From Phialocephala subalpina (lineage: Eukaryota; Ascomycota; Leotiomycetes; Helotiales; Mollisiaceae): 64,000 nt of DNA. Made by a program: the position numbers and the translations under genes. The notes under the pieces are model-generated. The model saw nothing but the letters and a program-made list of their open reading frames with translations. It was not told where the DNA came from and searched no databases. The stretch is taken from NCBI GenBank assembly GCA_900073065.1, contig FJOG01000001.1, positions 157,501 through 221,500 on the forward strand, read 5' to 3'. Within the stretch, counting starts at the first letter, position 1. Each line of letters opens with the position of its first letter. This document shows positions 22,914-32,660 of this stretch, piece after piece.

Positions 22914-25900
22914 TCACATGAACCAACAATACCCCCCCTTACAATGATGCGAGCATCCGAAAGGTGCTCTAAAGATAGATCTGTTATGATTCGGGCCCCT
23001 ACCCCCTGGGAACGGACAATCACCCGGTACCCTTTGGCGACTCCAGCGCGCGCAACAGAGGCATCGGTCGCGATACGCCCCTTTCAAGAATGCCACGTGT
23101 TTCGGGCCCAGAAAGACGAAACTGGATCGAACCCTTCCGGGTGTTGCCTTCTGGGTCTCATAGAGTCTTTCCATGACATCCACGAGTTCAAGACACTTGT
23201 CAAAGTCGAGGCTGGTCTCTGCCGCCATGAGGTCTTCCTGAGCAAGGCCCCATTCACAGCGGAGCTTGACCTGGACACAAGAGTCTCGTGCCTTTAGGTC
23301 ACATTTCCGCAACCCGTTGCACAGCACCAAGAACTCATTGCAATATGAGATTCCGTCTTTCCATTGCTTGTTTTCTGCTGTTTGCTGCATCAGCATCCCC
23401 AGAGCCTCGGATTTTAAGACCATTATTTCTTCGGGCTTGATGCGGCTGAGCTCACCCTTGTCCACAAGCTCCAGAAACCCACAGTAGAGCATCTGGCAGC
23501 TGCTAAGTTGCCTAGCTTTCGCTGCTGCGTGGAACTGGTGCGTAAAGTCAAGCAAAAGCTCTCGATCGGTTACCACGTAAAGGGCTTCGATATTACTCGG
23601 GGTGAGGCAGGCACCATTTAACCGAACGCTAGCACTCAAATTATCTAGGAGTGCTTTGGCTGTTTTAAAATCGTCGCTTGCCACCGCAGCCTGCCAGTCA
23701 TGTAAGATCTGAGACTGGCAAAGCGCAGTTTCGAAGTAATTTCTGACCTGCTGCAAGGGCGAGGGGCGCAAGTCATAGTCCGCAAAGATGCCGTCTCTGC
23801 AAAGAGCATCCAGTCTGTGTATCAGAGACAGTGCGGTGTTCATATCCTTGGCCATGCACGCGCCGTGCACCTCATTCATGAGCCTGGCTTCCTCTCTATA
23901 TCTGACCGAGTTATCATATACCTGCCAATCCATCCGGAGCCTTGGCTTGAGCCCCTTTGCCACCATTCCCACCATTTGCGTGGGTTCTCCTCGCACTCTT
24001 TCACAGCTACCGCCATATCCTGCACAGCCTGGCAAGTCGGACGGGGCATTTGGCTCTTATCAGTTGACTCGGGCTCTCCCAAAGCGTCCTCAGGCCGCGG
24101 GTCCTCAGCCGTGTGCCCTCCATCCTCCGATGCCGACTGATATAAAGTGCAAAACACCAAGTAGTCTTTGAACCTCTCTTGCAGAGCCCTTTTTGTGTCG
24201 TCCAGGGCGTCGAATAACTTGCGAGGCGCCGAGACCTTGGTCAGGATAGCTCGCATTGACTCAATGTGTTGTTCTGCCTCCTTGAACCGATATCCGTTCG
24301 ATGCCTCTATGAACATTCTTTCGTGATGCTCCAAGGATTCCATCCAGTCGCCCGCCTCGTAAGAATTCTCGAGAGCCTTGTTCCGATTGGTATCGGCTTT
24401 TGTAATTGCCATCGGAATCGACTGGAGGTTCCGTTCGTCAAAACCGAGCATTCGTTTGAACTGGTCGATGTCGATATCTACAGACAGCTCGGGTGCTTGT
24501 TGCTCGGAGATTGCCGTGCGTTGCTGGCATACCTCTGTCCTCGGGGTAGTTGCGGCTAGGAGCTCTGCTTTGTTCGCTTCAATCAAGCGAAGAGCACTGG
24601 CAAGAACAAAGTTGCGTAGGTCTGAGAGCTCCATATTAGGATCTTGAGCATCTTGTATATCTCTGACCATACTGCGAATGCCATCTATCCCGGCAGATAA
24701 CAAGTTCAGATGTTGTAGGTCTGGGAATGGTGAGCCCTCCTGGCTGAGCCTCTCGCACAATTTATCCTTGAGTGGTATTAAAGCTTGCCAGCTTCTCTGG
24801 CGCCCAGAATCATCTTCCAGAGGGAAAGAAGAAAGAAACTGCACCAAGAGCAGACAGCTTTGGTAAATCTGGGTGTTCAGGGCGAGGCTTTGCTGATCCA
24901 GCGATGGGAGGAGACGGAGACCAATGGATGAAACCTCGGAAGCGCGCTCCCAATTCTGACTGCTGTTTTCGAGAGTCGAGACGATACCAAGGAGGGATAG
25001 GACGAAAAATGTCATGTATCGCTCTTTCTGCTCGACTTCATCAAACTTAGCGGAGAGCAGCTTGATGAGTTGGAAGATTTGTTCCTGCAGCACAGAACGT
25101 GTCGTCAGCGGTAGGGCACTCGATAGAGTCGGGTCGCTGAGAGCGGCGAAGAGGCTCAAGGGCCAATTTCTGGGTGGTACGTCTGTCAAACAGAAATCGA
25201 CGGACGAGAGGATATTCGCGATTCCAATCCTGAGCCCCCGCTTCTGCTGGACAAAAAGGAAATGTAGAGTTTCTAGCGAGGAGCAAAACATAATCCTCAG
25301 GGTTTCCCTGTTCGTGGGCGTGATGAAGGCGGTGAGATACGCCCGTCCCACGATTGTAAGCAAAGGGTGTATATGTAGGCAGGCTCCGCCATCACCGACG
25401 CGGACATAACCACGATCCAAAGCAAACGACAGCAACATCAAAGGCCATTGGTCGTCGAGCTCGGAGCGGCCTGGGATGTGGAAGTCCTGGCGCAGCGATG
25501 CATCTGCTACCCTAGAGAAAATGGATTGAAGCGCAGCCACCGAACCCGCCTCATCCCAGTATAAGGCAAAGAGACAGATGAAGAAGAAATGACCTTGGCG
25601 GAGGTTGACAGAAGCGTGACGAATCTCTCGGGAAAAGCGAGAAGCGCCAAAATCCACTCATTCCAGGTCGGCCACCGATGCAAAGAGGCCGTGGTGAAGG
25701 CCACGGTAGAAGAGCCGCCACTCTATCTTGAGCACTCGCTGGAGCGGCAGAACGCCCAGCAGGGCCGAAGGGTTGCATGCCAGCAACTGGATGATGCCCA
25801 CTAAGTGATCGGCATCCTCATAGCTCCATTGCTGAGTGTCCTCGCCGCAAGTCTGTAGCACTTGGTGGGAGAGGTCGATAGCGCTGGCTAGGCTCAACCC

Positions 25901-27820
25901 TTCGAGCTCATACAGGAGAGGCCGAAATTGGCGACCAATCAGTGTCTCTAGCCACCGTGCGTCACCACGTCTAGCAGCAAATACTAGGCGAGGTTTCTTA
26001 TTGTCGGGACTTTGACTGAGTGCCACCAGGGAGTTCATAAGTTGGCGTAAACACGCAACCGAACTTTCGTTCAGTGGTGGAGCCAGATGCGACGGATGAG
26101 GCGTGAGCGGAATGTCCAGGCCATCAAAGATGATGATCGACTCTATCTCAGAGAGAATTTCGGCCACAATGGCATCCACCATGACGTTGTTGTAGGACTG
26201 GAGCGAACGAGAAGGTATAGTCCACAAGCGGGATTGATACTTGGGAACGTTGACTTGCGACAACAGTTGGCGGAGCATGGCAAGCGGCACATCCTCGCCA
26301 GATAAAATCGGGTCTTTAGAGAAATCAATCGCGACAACCGCGTCGACAAAGTTTGTTGATTTCCACAGCGAGACGGCCCGGTCAAGGAAGACCGATTTCC
26401 CAACTCCAGCCAATCCATACAGATACATGGAGTGAGTTTGCAACAGCCGCTTTTCGAGTTTCAAGAGATCAAAATCGCGGCCACACAGCCCTTCTGTTGC
26501 CGGATTCGGAGGGGACGCATTGCAGATGGCCGGGAGGAGGATCGTGTGGTGCATGAATGGTCGCTGCCAGGAGTAGGTCGACTGTGCAAGTACATAGTCC
26601 AAACCAGGTCCATATGTGACGGCCACAAAGCTGTCATACAGCCGCTGCTGGCGATTATACCTTGCTGGCCGCATGGGATTCATCCGCAAGACCCTACGGC
26701 CCACGGCCGCAGCCTCGGAAAAGGAACCCCCACGAACGAGCAAGGCATGGTAGAAGGCTTCGAGAAAGATAGCAGCGGCGCTGGCAGTTATTTTGAACGA
26801 CATGCCGAGGACGCTTCGAACGCCGTGCTTCAAGAATTGTTGGGCGACATTAGCATCATCACCAAGGCATGCCCTCGCAGATTCGCATGCGTTCAGGACG
26901 GCGAAGGGGACTTCGAACTTCTCCAGAATTTTGCCGACAGAGTGTCCCGGCACTAATGTGGTGCCGTCCGAATTTGGATCACTGAAGGAGAGAAAGCCGT
27001 ACTTGTTTAATCTCCCCTTTCGAGTACGGATTTCCCCATGCATGTCGAAGTGCACAACGTGAAAGTAGCCGTGCTTCCCGTGAATGGTTCTCGCGCGCTC
27101 TAGGTGGTTTATAAATGACGCAAAGGTCCCCGGCCGTACGATTTCCAGCCTAATTTGGATAGGGCTTCGAGTGTCTGCCAGCATCTTCTGGACCTTGATA
27201 AGCGCGTCTGTCGCGAGGAATGGGCTGGTATCGTCGTACATAGATGGCGTTTGGGTTATTTTCCTTGCTACTACCACGAGCACATTGAGTGTGAGTGTAC
27301 CATCAGGTTGTTTCCAACAGTCCAACCTGTCGGTCTGCGATGGCCGATCACTGTGAGGTGACAATACAGATCGCTCGACGACGACCGCCAATCTTGGGTG
27401 GCACCAGAGCTCTGGGTCTTCCAACAATTCCCAAAATAGTCGGTGGATGGTGTCGACTGAGCACCCTCCCTCATCGCTGCCGTGACAAACCTCGATGGAC
27501 AGCAAAACCGAATCCAGGTTAGAAGGAGCGTCGTTGAAGTCGGGGGCCAGAACATCCCGGAGGGATAGCTGACGTAGCAAATCTTCGGGGTAGCTCTCCA
27601 ACAGAAGCTCGGCTTCTTCAGCCCTGTCTACTGAAAAGGGCAAGCATCCAACGTATTGTTCGAGGTACCAACGGCAGGTCGACCTTTGATCCGGGCTGAG
27701 AGGGTCTCTAACGGGGACACCACGCTGTACAATTGTGCCGTCCTTGACGACATCCACAGCCCACCCATCGATGGCTTGTCGTGCAATGAGCCGGAGGGAC
27801 ACTCGTTTCTGATTTGGCAT
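22914..27820 (-). pseudogene. CHAT protease-STAND NTPase-helical repeat (NLR-type) gene, C-terminal half broken
   Basis: A single minus-strand gene by homology of its parts. It is split by lesions into three open stretches: 27820-25658, 25657-23876 and 24035-22914. There is no sign of introns. The middle part (LYWDEAGSVAALQ, PLMLLSFALDRGY, HPLLTIVGRAYL) is a winged-helix/helical extension of the NTPase. A helical, TPR-like array follows, with a tryptophan-rich NPRKWWEWWQRG motif. Two lesions stand out. A TGA at 25658-25660 lies in the frame that continues on both sides; it could be TGG to TGA, or one of a pair of small frameshifts, since another frame there reads WPTWNEWILALLAF. A one-base loss in the CCCC run at 23952-23955 joins WWQRG to the frame LKPRLRMDWQVYDNS. 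Either or both could be assembly errors. If real, only the 720-residue protease-NTPase part can be made. Confidence 0.8.
25658..27820 (-). CDS. CHAT caspase-like protease fused to NACHT/NB-ARC-type NTPase (N-terminal half of NLR-type gene)
   Basis: 720 codons from ATG 27818-27820 to a TGA that probably truncates the full protein. Residues about 1-140 are the conserved N-terminal region of fungal CHAT-NLRs (CRWYLEQYV, AEEAELLLESYPEDLL, HRLFWELLEDPELW). The CHAT peptidase lies at about 170-410, with the catalytic dyad visible as His261 (HVVHFDMHG) and Cys312 (VLNACESARA). After a linker come the P-loop GLAGVGKS (469-476) and a Walker B SIIIFDGLD (561-569), placing it in the STAND class that oligomerises on nucleotide exchange. 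Known members act as intracellular sensors in heterokaryon incompatibility and programmed cell death; CHAT domains cleave partner proteins. The divergent neighbour encodes a candidate substrate, a gasdermin-like protein. Without the C-terminal repeats the product would lack its sensor. Confidence 0.88.
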   Translation of the reverse strand: MPNQKRVSLRLIARQAIDGWAVDVVKDGTIVQRGVPVRDPLSPDQRSTCRWYLEQYVGCLPFSVDRAEEAELLLESYPEDLLRQLSLRDVLAPDFNDAPSNLDSVLLSIEVCHGSDEGGCSVDTIHRLFWELLEDPELWCHPRLAVVVERSVLSPHSDRPSQTDRLDCWKQPDGTLTLNVLVVVARKITQTPSMYDDTSPFLATDALIKVQKMLADTRSPIQIRLEIVRPGTFASFINHLERARTIHGKHGYFHVVHFDMHGEIRTRKGRLNKYGFLSFSDPNSDGTTLVPGHSVGKILEKFEVPFAVLNACESARACLGDDANVAQQFLKHGVRSVLGMSFKITASAAAIFLEAFYHALLVRGGSFSEAAAVGRRVLRMNPMRPARYNRQQRLYDSFVAVTYGPGLDYVLAQSTYSWQRPFMHHTILLPAICNASPPNPATEGLCGRDFDLLKLEKRLLQTHSMYLYGLAGVGKSVFLDRAVSLWKSTNFVDAVVAIDFSKDPILSGEDVPLAMLRQLLSQVNVPKYQSRLWTIPSRSLQSYNNVMVDAIVAEILSEIESIIIFDGLDIPLTPHPSHLAPPLNESSVACLRQLMNSLVALSQSPDNKKPRLVFAARRGDARWLETLIGRQFRPLLYELEGLSLASAIDLSHQVLQTCGEDTQQWSYEDADHLVGIIQLLACNPSALLGVLPLQRVLKIEWRLFYRGLHHGLFASVADLE

Positions 27821-28178
27821 GGTAATTCTTTACTCTTGAGACGCCATGGCTTCCGCATACTTTCAGAAGAAGGGATCAGAGGTTCGTTTGGTACTTGTAC
27901 AATTTCGATCACCTCCAACATGTCGAATTCTTCCGGTGCATGAGGATGACAGGGGTGGCAGCTATTGTTGGTTGTTGGCAATGGCTGTGCCGCACCACCA
28001 CCCTGCATGCTGTTTCATACCCAGGATAGCGCAGTTGAAACAGGAGCGCCCACCCAAGCGCTGTACGCCGACACAGAGCCATGCCGCAGTATCAGGGGAG
28101 CCTCCGCATATATGTAATGACGGCAGCCCTTGCGGAGCTAGGTTGGGCACTTATTTCATTTCGCTCAGCTTTGTTCAA
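27821..28178. promoter_or_regulatory. Shared divergent promoter region
   Basis: 358 bp separate the start codons of the CHAT-NTPase gene and the gasdermin-like gene, transcribed in opposite directions. A TATA-like catatatgtaa at 28107-28117 lies about 65 bp upstream of the latter. Co-regulation is inferred from the layout only. Confidence 0.5.
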
Positions 28179-29117
28179 ATGGCCCAGTCGAGTTTCTTTC
28201 TTCTTGACCAGCCAATCTCGGCGACCGAGATAAAGAGTTTCTTGTGTCGAGTGGTGGTCTCGACGACGTCGCCTCTCACGCAATTCGCGCCCTTTTCACT
28301 TCCCGGAACACCGAGCCACAACACCGACGACATTATACCCTCAATCCTTCCGGAACCGTCCTTGTCTACCTCGATTAAAGCTTTCCGAAAGGCTGCGCGC
28401 GAGCGAGGAGTATCCGTGAAACTTGCCAACCTTGTCGGCTTTCATGTCACCCGTAACGAGGAACAAAGTAGGACGCTAGAAAGTGAGAGTGTGAAGCGCT
28501 ATATCCTGCCAAACCCCGAGCACTACTTCGAAGAGCTCATGAAGAACGAAAATTACTCGCGAGATGTCCGCGCGTTGCTTGAGAAAGTCTGGCCCCGTCA
28601 TGCCTACCTCGTGACGGGCTTCCTTACTACGACGAAAAGTGCCTGGAAGATAGACGGAAGTCAAAATAGCAAAACGGCGCTCAATATCACCGTGCCCGTC
28701 TCCACTGTACTCCCGGTTGCCGTACCAGGAGCAGTGGATATTGACGGAGACCTAGGTGGCTCGGGTTCATCCCAGCAAAGCGACGAAAGAGCTGTGGCCG
28801 AGGAAGAGATTTTTGCAGTCTCGTACTTGGTTACACGGCTCTCGTACAAGCCATCAGCGTCAAAGACACTTTTCACCTCAAACCCGACTATTGGTCCGCC
28901 CAAGCGGGCCAAAGCTTATCACCTTGCTTTAGGGAATGATGAAGAGGAGGAGGAGGAGGAGATTGATTGGGACTCTGACGACGCGGTAGAACAGTTCAAA
29001 GCTGGCTCAGTTAAGAGGGATCAAAGTATTGATGCGGACGTCATCATTTCCGGGGTAGAGACTGACGAACTACTGCTAAATATTGGAGACAAAGATATGG
29101 TCGTTGTTTGTGAGTAG
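28179..29117 (+). CDS. Gasdermin-like candidate cell-death effector
   Basis: A single exon of 312 aa. ATG 28179 was chosen because the open frame upstream (to 27846) looks like non-coding leader, while MAQSSFFLLDQ starts a compact domain. Features: an N-terminal helix/strand region (SATEIKSFLCRVVVS), DDIIPSILPEP, ESESVKRYILPNPEHYFEEL, a hydrophobic strand AYLVTGFLT at about 142-150 (comparable to the VVTEVL-type strand of gasdermin N-domains), ITVPVS, and EEEIFAVSYLVTRLSY. A PPKRAKAYHLALGN linker leads into a highly acidic stretch (about 254-268) and a short tail. Genes of this size and pattern next to CHAT- or subtilisin-bearing NLR genes are the fungal gasdermin-like effectors, pore-formers released by cleavage. 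The assignment rests on pattern and neighbourhood, not on a search. It is intact although its partner is broken. Confidence 0.6.
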   Translation: MAQSSFFLLDQPISATEIKSFLCRVVVSTTSPLTQFAPFSLPGTPSHNTDDIIPSILPEPSLSTSIKAFRKAARERGVSVKLANLVGFHVTRNEEQSRTLESESVKRYILPNPEHYFEELMKNENYSRDVRALLEKVWPRHAYLVTGFLTTTKSAWKIDGSQNSKTALNITVPVSTVLPVAVPGAVDIDGDLGGSGSSQQSDERAVAEEEIFAVSYLVTRLSYKPSASKTLFTSNPTIGPPKRAKAYHLALGNDEEEEEEEIDWDSDDAVEQFKAGSVKRDQSIDADVIISGVETDELLLNIGDKDMVVVCE

Positions 29118-30469
29118 GACCAGTTTATTTCTCCCTAGTAATAGCGTTCTAGGAATTACATTGTTTATTACCTTCGTATGCTGTAGAAGGGCAATAAACG
29201 AGCGCCCAACCGTAGGTCACTTCGTCCAAGCCAGTGAGCTGGAGTAATTCGATAATCGTCGCGCAGAGTAATCAGCCATACGTAGAATAAGCCTGTAAAT
29301 GGAATGGGCAAAGAAGCTTGATTGTATTCAGAGAGCAAAGAGCTCCTTATGTGCTGGGGAGCACGTGGCTAGCGCAAACCCCTGTGATTTTTAAGGGTGT
29401 AAACGGAGTTGATTCTTCTAAATCTACGTGAGAAGTCCTCTTGTGGAAGGAGCTTCGAACTAGCAGACAAAGAAAACGTGACGTCACGTGCTGGATATCA
29501 CACCCCCGAAACTACCTAATACAAACAAGGATTTTTGAGAAACTCGTATGACCCTGTCACAATAACGCGGTTTATTATTTCCTTGGCTATATATATCCTT
29601 CTTATTGCGCTAATGGTAATATTATCGTTCATTCACGAGAACCGGTATCGGCTCTTACTAGTATTTTATTCCTAGTAGTTTTCGCGTTTTTTTATTCTTT
29701 GGTCGCATTTAAACTGACAATCCAAGAGCTGCTAGGCGTAACAGCTGCATTATGCTGCCGTATTGTCTGTCTAACACATACTCCCATATCATACGGGGCC
29801 TGGAAGGGAGCATCTATGTTTTGGGGGCTAAATCTTTGGTCACATTGTTGTGAGTGGTCGGAGACCTTTCCTTCTTAAGGCATGTTCTACAGCACTGCAA
29901 TGCAATAGTAATTTGTGATGGGCTTAAATAATGATTGGCGGCATTGGCCTGGAAGTGAAACTCGTACTTTGTATAGAGTCAATCTCACATCGGTCAGAGC
30001 CCCAGGGAGAGCTGGTGGTGTGGTGGTGTGGCGGTGTCGCATGCCACCGGTGTGGCTAACCTCTGGAAACCTTTCAAGATTGTGTGAGAGTAGTGCGGCT
30101 CGAGGTGCGGGCACCCATGAGGGAGCTTGATTGGCGCCGAGTTACTCGAGCTGGCCAATGAGCAGCCTCTACCCCATGTCGTGCATAAGGGCTGTAACGA
30201 AAAGCGGGTGAGGCTGCGGGCTCTAACTCAGGGGTCCATCATGGCGGAGCGACAGTTGAATCCTTGCGGAGAACATAACCTTAACGAGTGCCATCAGTCT
30301 TACAAGGCTTTGGAAATGCACGTGATGGATGCGCCTCCGAACTTTCCCCTCACTGCGGCCGGGGTCTGAGAGAGCAAAATCTGCAGTCATCTTTTCGTTC
30401 ATCTTCTCCCTTCACTGCAGCACCAACATCAGTGCGTCGCGGAGCTGAGCCAGCGACAACGAATCAATA
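29118..30469. other. Intergenic with one dispersed repeat
   Basis: No gene is recognised. It holds the repeat at 29500-29565, and an AT-leaning stretch follows to about 29700. The part just upstream of 30470 is the promoter of the next regulator. Confidence 0.5.
29500..29565 (+). repeat. Dispersed repeat, less mutated copy
   Basis: Inverted match to 15090-15155. It keeps CpA and TpG where the other copy has TpA (for example TACAAACAAGG against TATAAATAAGG). Confidence 0.65.
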
Positions 30470-32290
30470 ATGACTTCAGTCGAACATTCAGCCTCAAAGA
30501 AGGTCAGATCAAGATCAGGTGGAAGCCGGTCGCGTAGCGCCTGCCACACATGCAAGTACGTGCCCTGCTCTCCTCCCATTGGCTCAATTTACACGACGTC
30601 GTCACAATGCATTCCTCGGGACCACCATGATTGTTCAATCTTCGAATGAAAGGCCAGTAACTGGCTCCCATGAGCTGGCCCCTGGTGGAGATCATTGGAT
30701 CTGGGCTGATTTGATCGCAATGATAGGATACGCCGTGTTAAGTGTGGAGAGGAAAAGCCTCATTGCGTCAGATGCCAGAAATTCGGAACAGTTTGTGACG
30801 GCTATGAGATCAAGAAAGTCTCGACCCCGCCACCTCTCCCCAAGAAAGCAAGAGCAGTGACAGGGCCTCGGAATCTGCTGCCGATCAGCCTCGCCCGAAT
30901 CAAGCCCACTTCGCCCGTACCTATTGCCATCTCATTCCAAGATGAGCTTCAGGAACGGTACTTTCATCTCTTCCGCAATGAGACCGCCATCGAGCTTTCA
31001 GGCGGCTTTGGATCGGAAGTATGGGGCCGTCTGGTCCCTCAAGCTTGTCACGACGAGCCTTGCATATTGCATTGTGCAGTCGCCCTATCGGCACTTTCAA
31101 AGGCATTCAAGCTGGGAAGATCACCGACCCTCTATCACGCAGCAGGGCCTCATCATGAATACGCACTACAGCAATACGACAAGGCGCTTAAGGGTGTCCG
31201 AGAGGTCATCACCAAAGGAAAAGATTCATTACGAACAGTTTTGATCGCTGCCCTTCTGATTTTCTGCTTTGAGAATTTCCACGGCGACGTCCGATTGGCT
31301 CTTACGAACGTCCAGAGCGCAGTCGAATTGATGCACGATTGGTTGGCTGAAAACGTCGTTCGTTCTGTCTCTCAGGGATTCTCGCCATCACCTAGTGTCG
31401 TCGAAGATTCAATTGTCACCGCTTTCACTCGTCTTGATATCCATCTTATGAGCTGGATGGACTCGCCTCATCCCATTCGAGGTAGCATTCTCCAATACGC
31501 AGCGACCAATAGAAACTCGATACCCGCAAGGTTCAACACGTTTCTCGAGGCCGCAATATGTTTTGAACACGTCGTCAACCGGGTCTTTCAATTTCTGAAC
31601 TCGGTTCAAATTACAAAACGCCGATGTAGCGGGTTACCATACAACGACATATACGACGAGAATGGAAACCAGTTTGTAGAATCACCCGCGGCTGTTGAGC
31701 TTCGCTATTGGTCAGCTGCATTCAAACCCATCTTCGACCATACCCGTGGCCAAGATGTCGAGATGGAGTTTCTCGGCGCGTCACTCATACGTGCTCACGC
31801 CCTGACACTCGATATAGCTATGCGATCGGCATTCTTCAATCCAAAAGAAGTCCATCTTTATCGTGTATTCCTCCCGGAATATTGCGAGATAGTCGCATTA
31901 TGTCGAGTCGTCGCGCAGCATCCTCGATTCGTGAAAAGCTTCGTCTTCGATTCGGGGATCATTTCAACTCTGTTCGTGATCGTTACGAAATGCCCCGATC
32001 GTGACGTACGGCAAGAAGCGCTCTCGGTGTTGAAGCTAGCCACCCCCAGAAGAGAAGGAGTGTGGGATAGTTCGATGGTGTTGAGAATTGGTCAGGAGCT
32101 GATGCAGTTTGAAGAGGAGAATGGCAATGTCCCGGACGGGGTTCAGGTTCATTTGAACTGCTTGAGTATGACATTTCAACTTCCACAACCTTCGAACAAG
32201 GATCGCCAGGATAATCTCGCAATGTTGAATTATTTCAGCGATTATATGGCCGATCATTATTATCACCAAAGTTCAGGGATTAAAATATAA
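30470..32290 (+). CDS. Zn2Cys6 transcription factor
   Basis: Two exons, 30470-30555 and 30727-32290 (549 aa). The intron 30556-30726 (GTACGT...TAG) splits the zinc cluster just after its second Cys. Exon 1 supplies a Lys/Arg/Ser-rich leader with Cys25 and Cys28. Exon 2 resumes with IRRVKC and gives Cys35, Cys42, Cys45 and Cys52, a perfect C-x2-C-x6-C-x6-C-x2-C-x6-C. Starting at the ATG further down (30857) would lose the DNA-binding domain. The remaining 480 residues form the helical fungal-specific activator region (PCILHCAVALSALSKAF, ALLIFCFENFHGDVRLALTN). The gene is a lone nuclear regulator. It runs directly into AT-rich DNA, which begins within the stop codon and 3' end. Targets are unknown. 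Confidence 0.88.
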
Positions 32291-32660
32291 ATATACAAAA
32301 GATATTTAATATCTTTATAATTATTCCTTTTAAAATCAAAATCGAAATTATAAATAATATTAAAAAAGAATAATTTTGTTATAAAGTTTTTATATATTTT
32401 GTAATTAAATATTTATATTATAATAATAAAAAGAATTACTTAAAATTTATTTGATTTATTAAAATATATATTAAAATAAAACTTTTTTTAATAAATAAAT
32501 ATTATTATAATATTTAATATTAAAATTAAGAAAAAAATCTAATTTCTTAAATTCAATAATTTGAGATTTTTATTATAATATTTGGAAAAGAAATTATATA
32601 ATTAGGAATCGAATTTTTAATTACAAAAATTGAAATCGATTTTATATTTTACAATATTAT
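32291..32660. repeat. AT-rich degenerate block
   Basis: Starts immediately at the stop codon of the regulator. Only A/T-rich sequence, with no recognisable element. Confidence 0.6.

Noticed and set aside
27846..28178. N-terminal extension of the gasdermin-like protein
   Set aside because: The upstream frame has Cys/His/Pro-rich chance composition and lies in the shared promoter; the domain starts at 28179.
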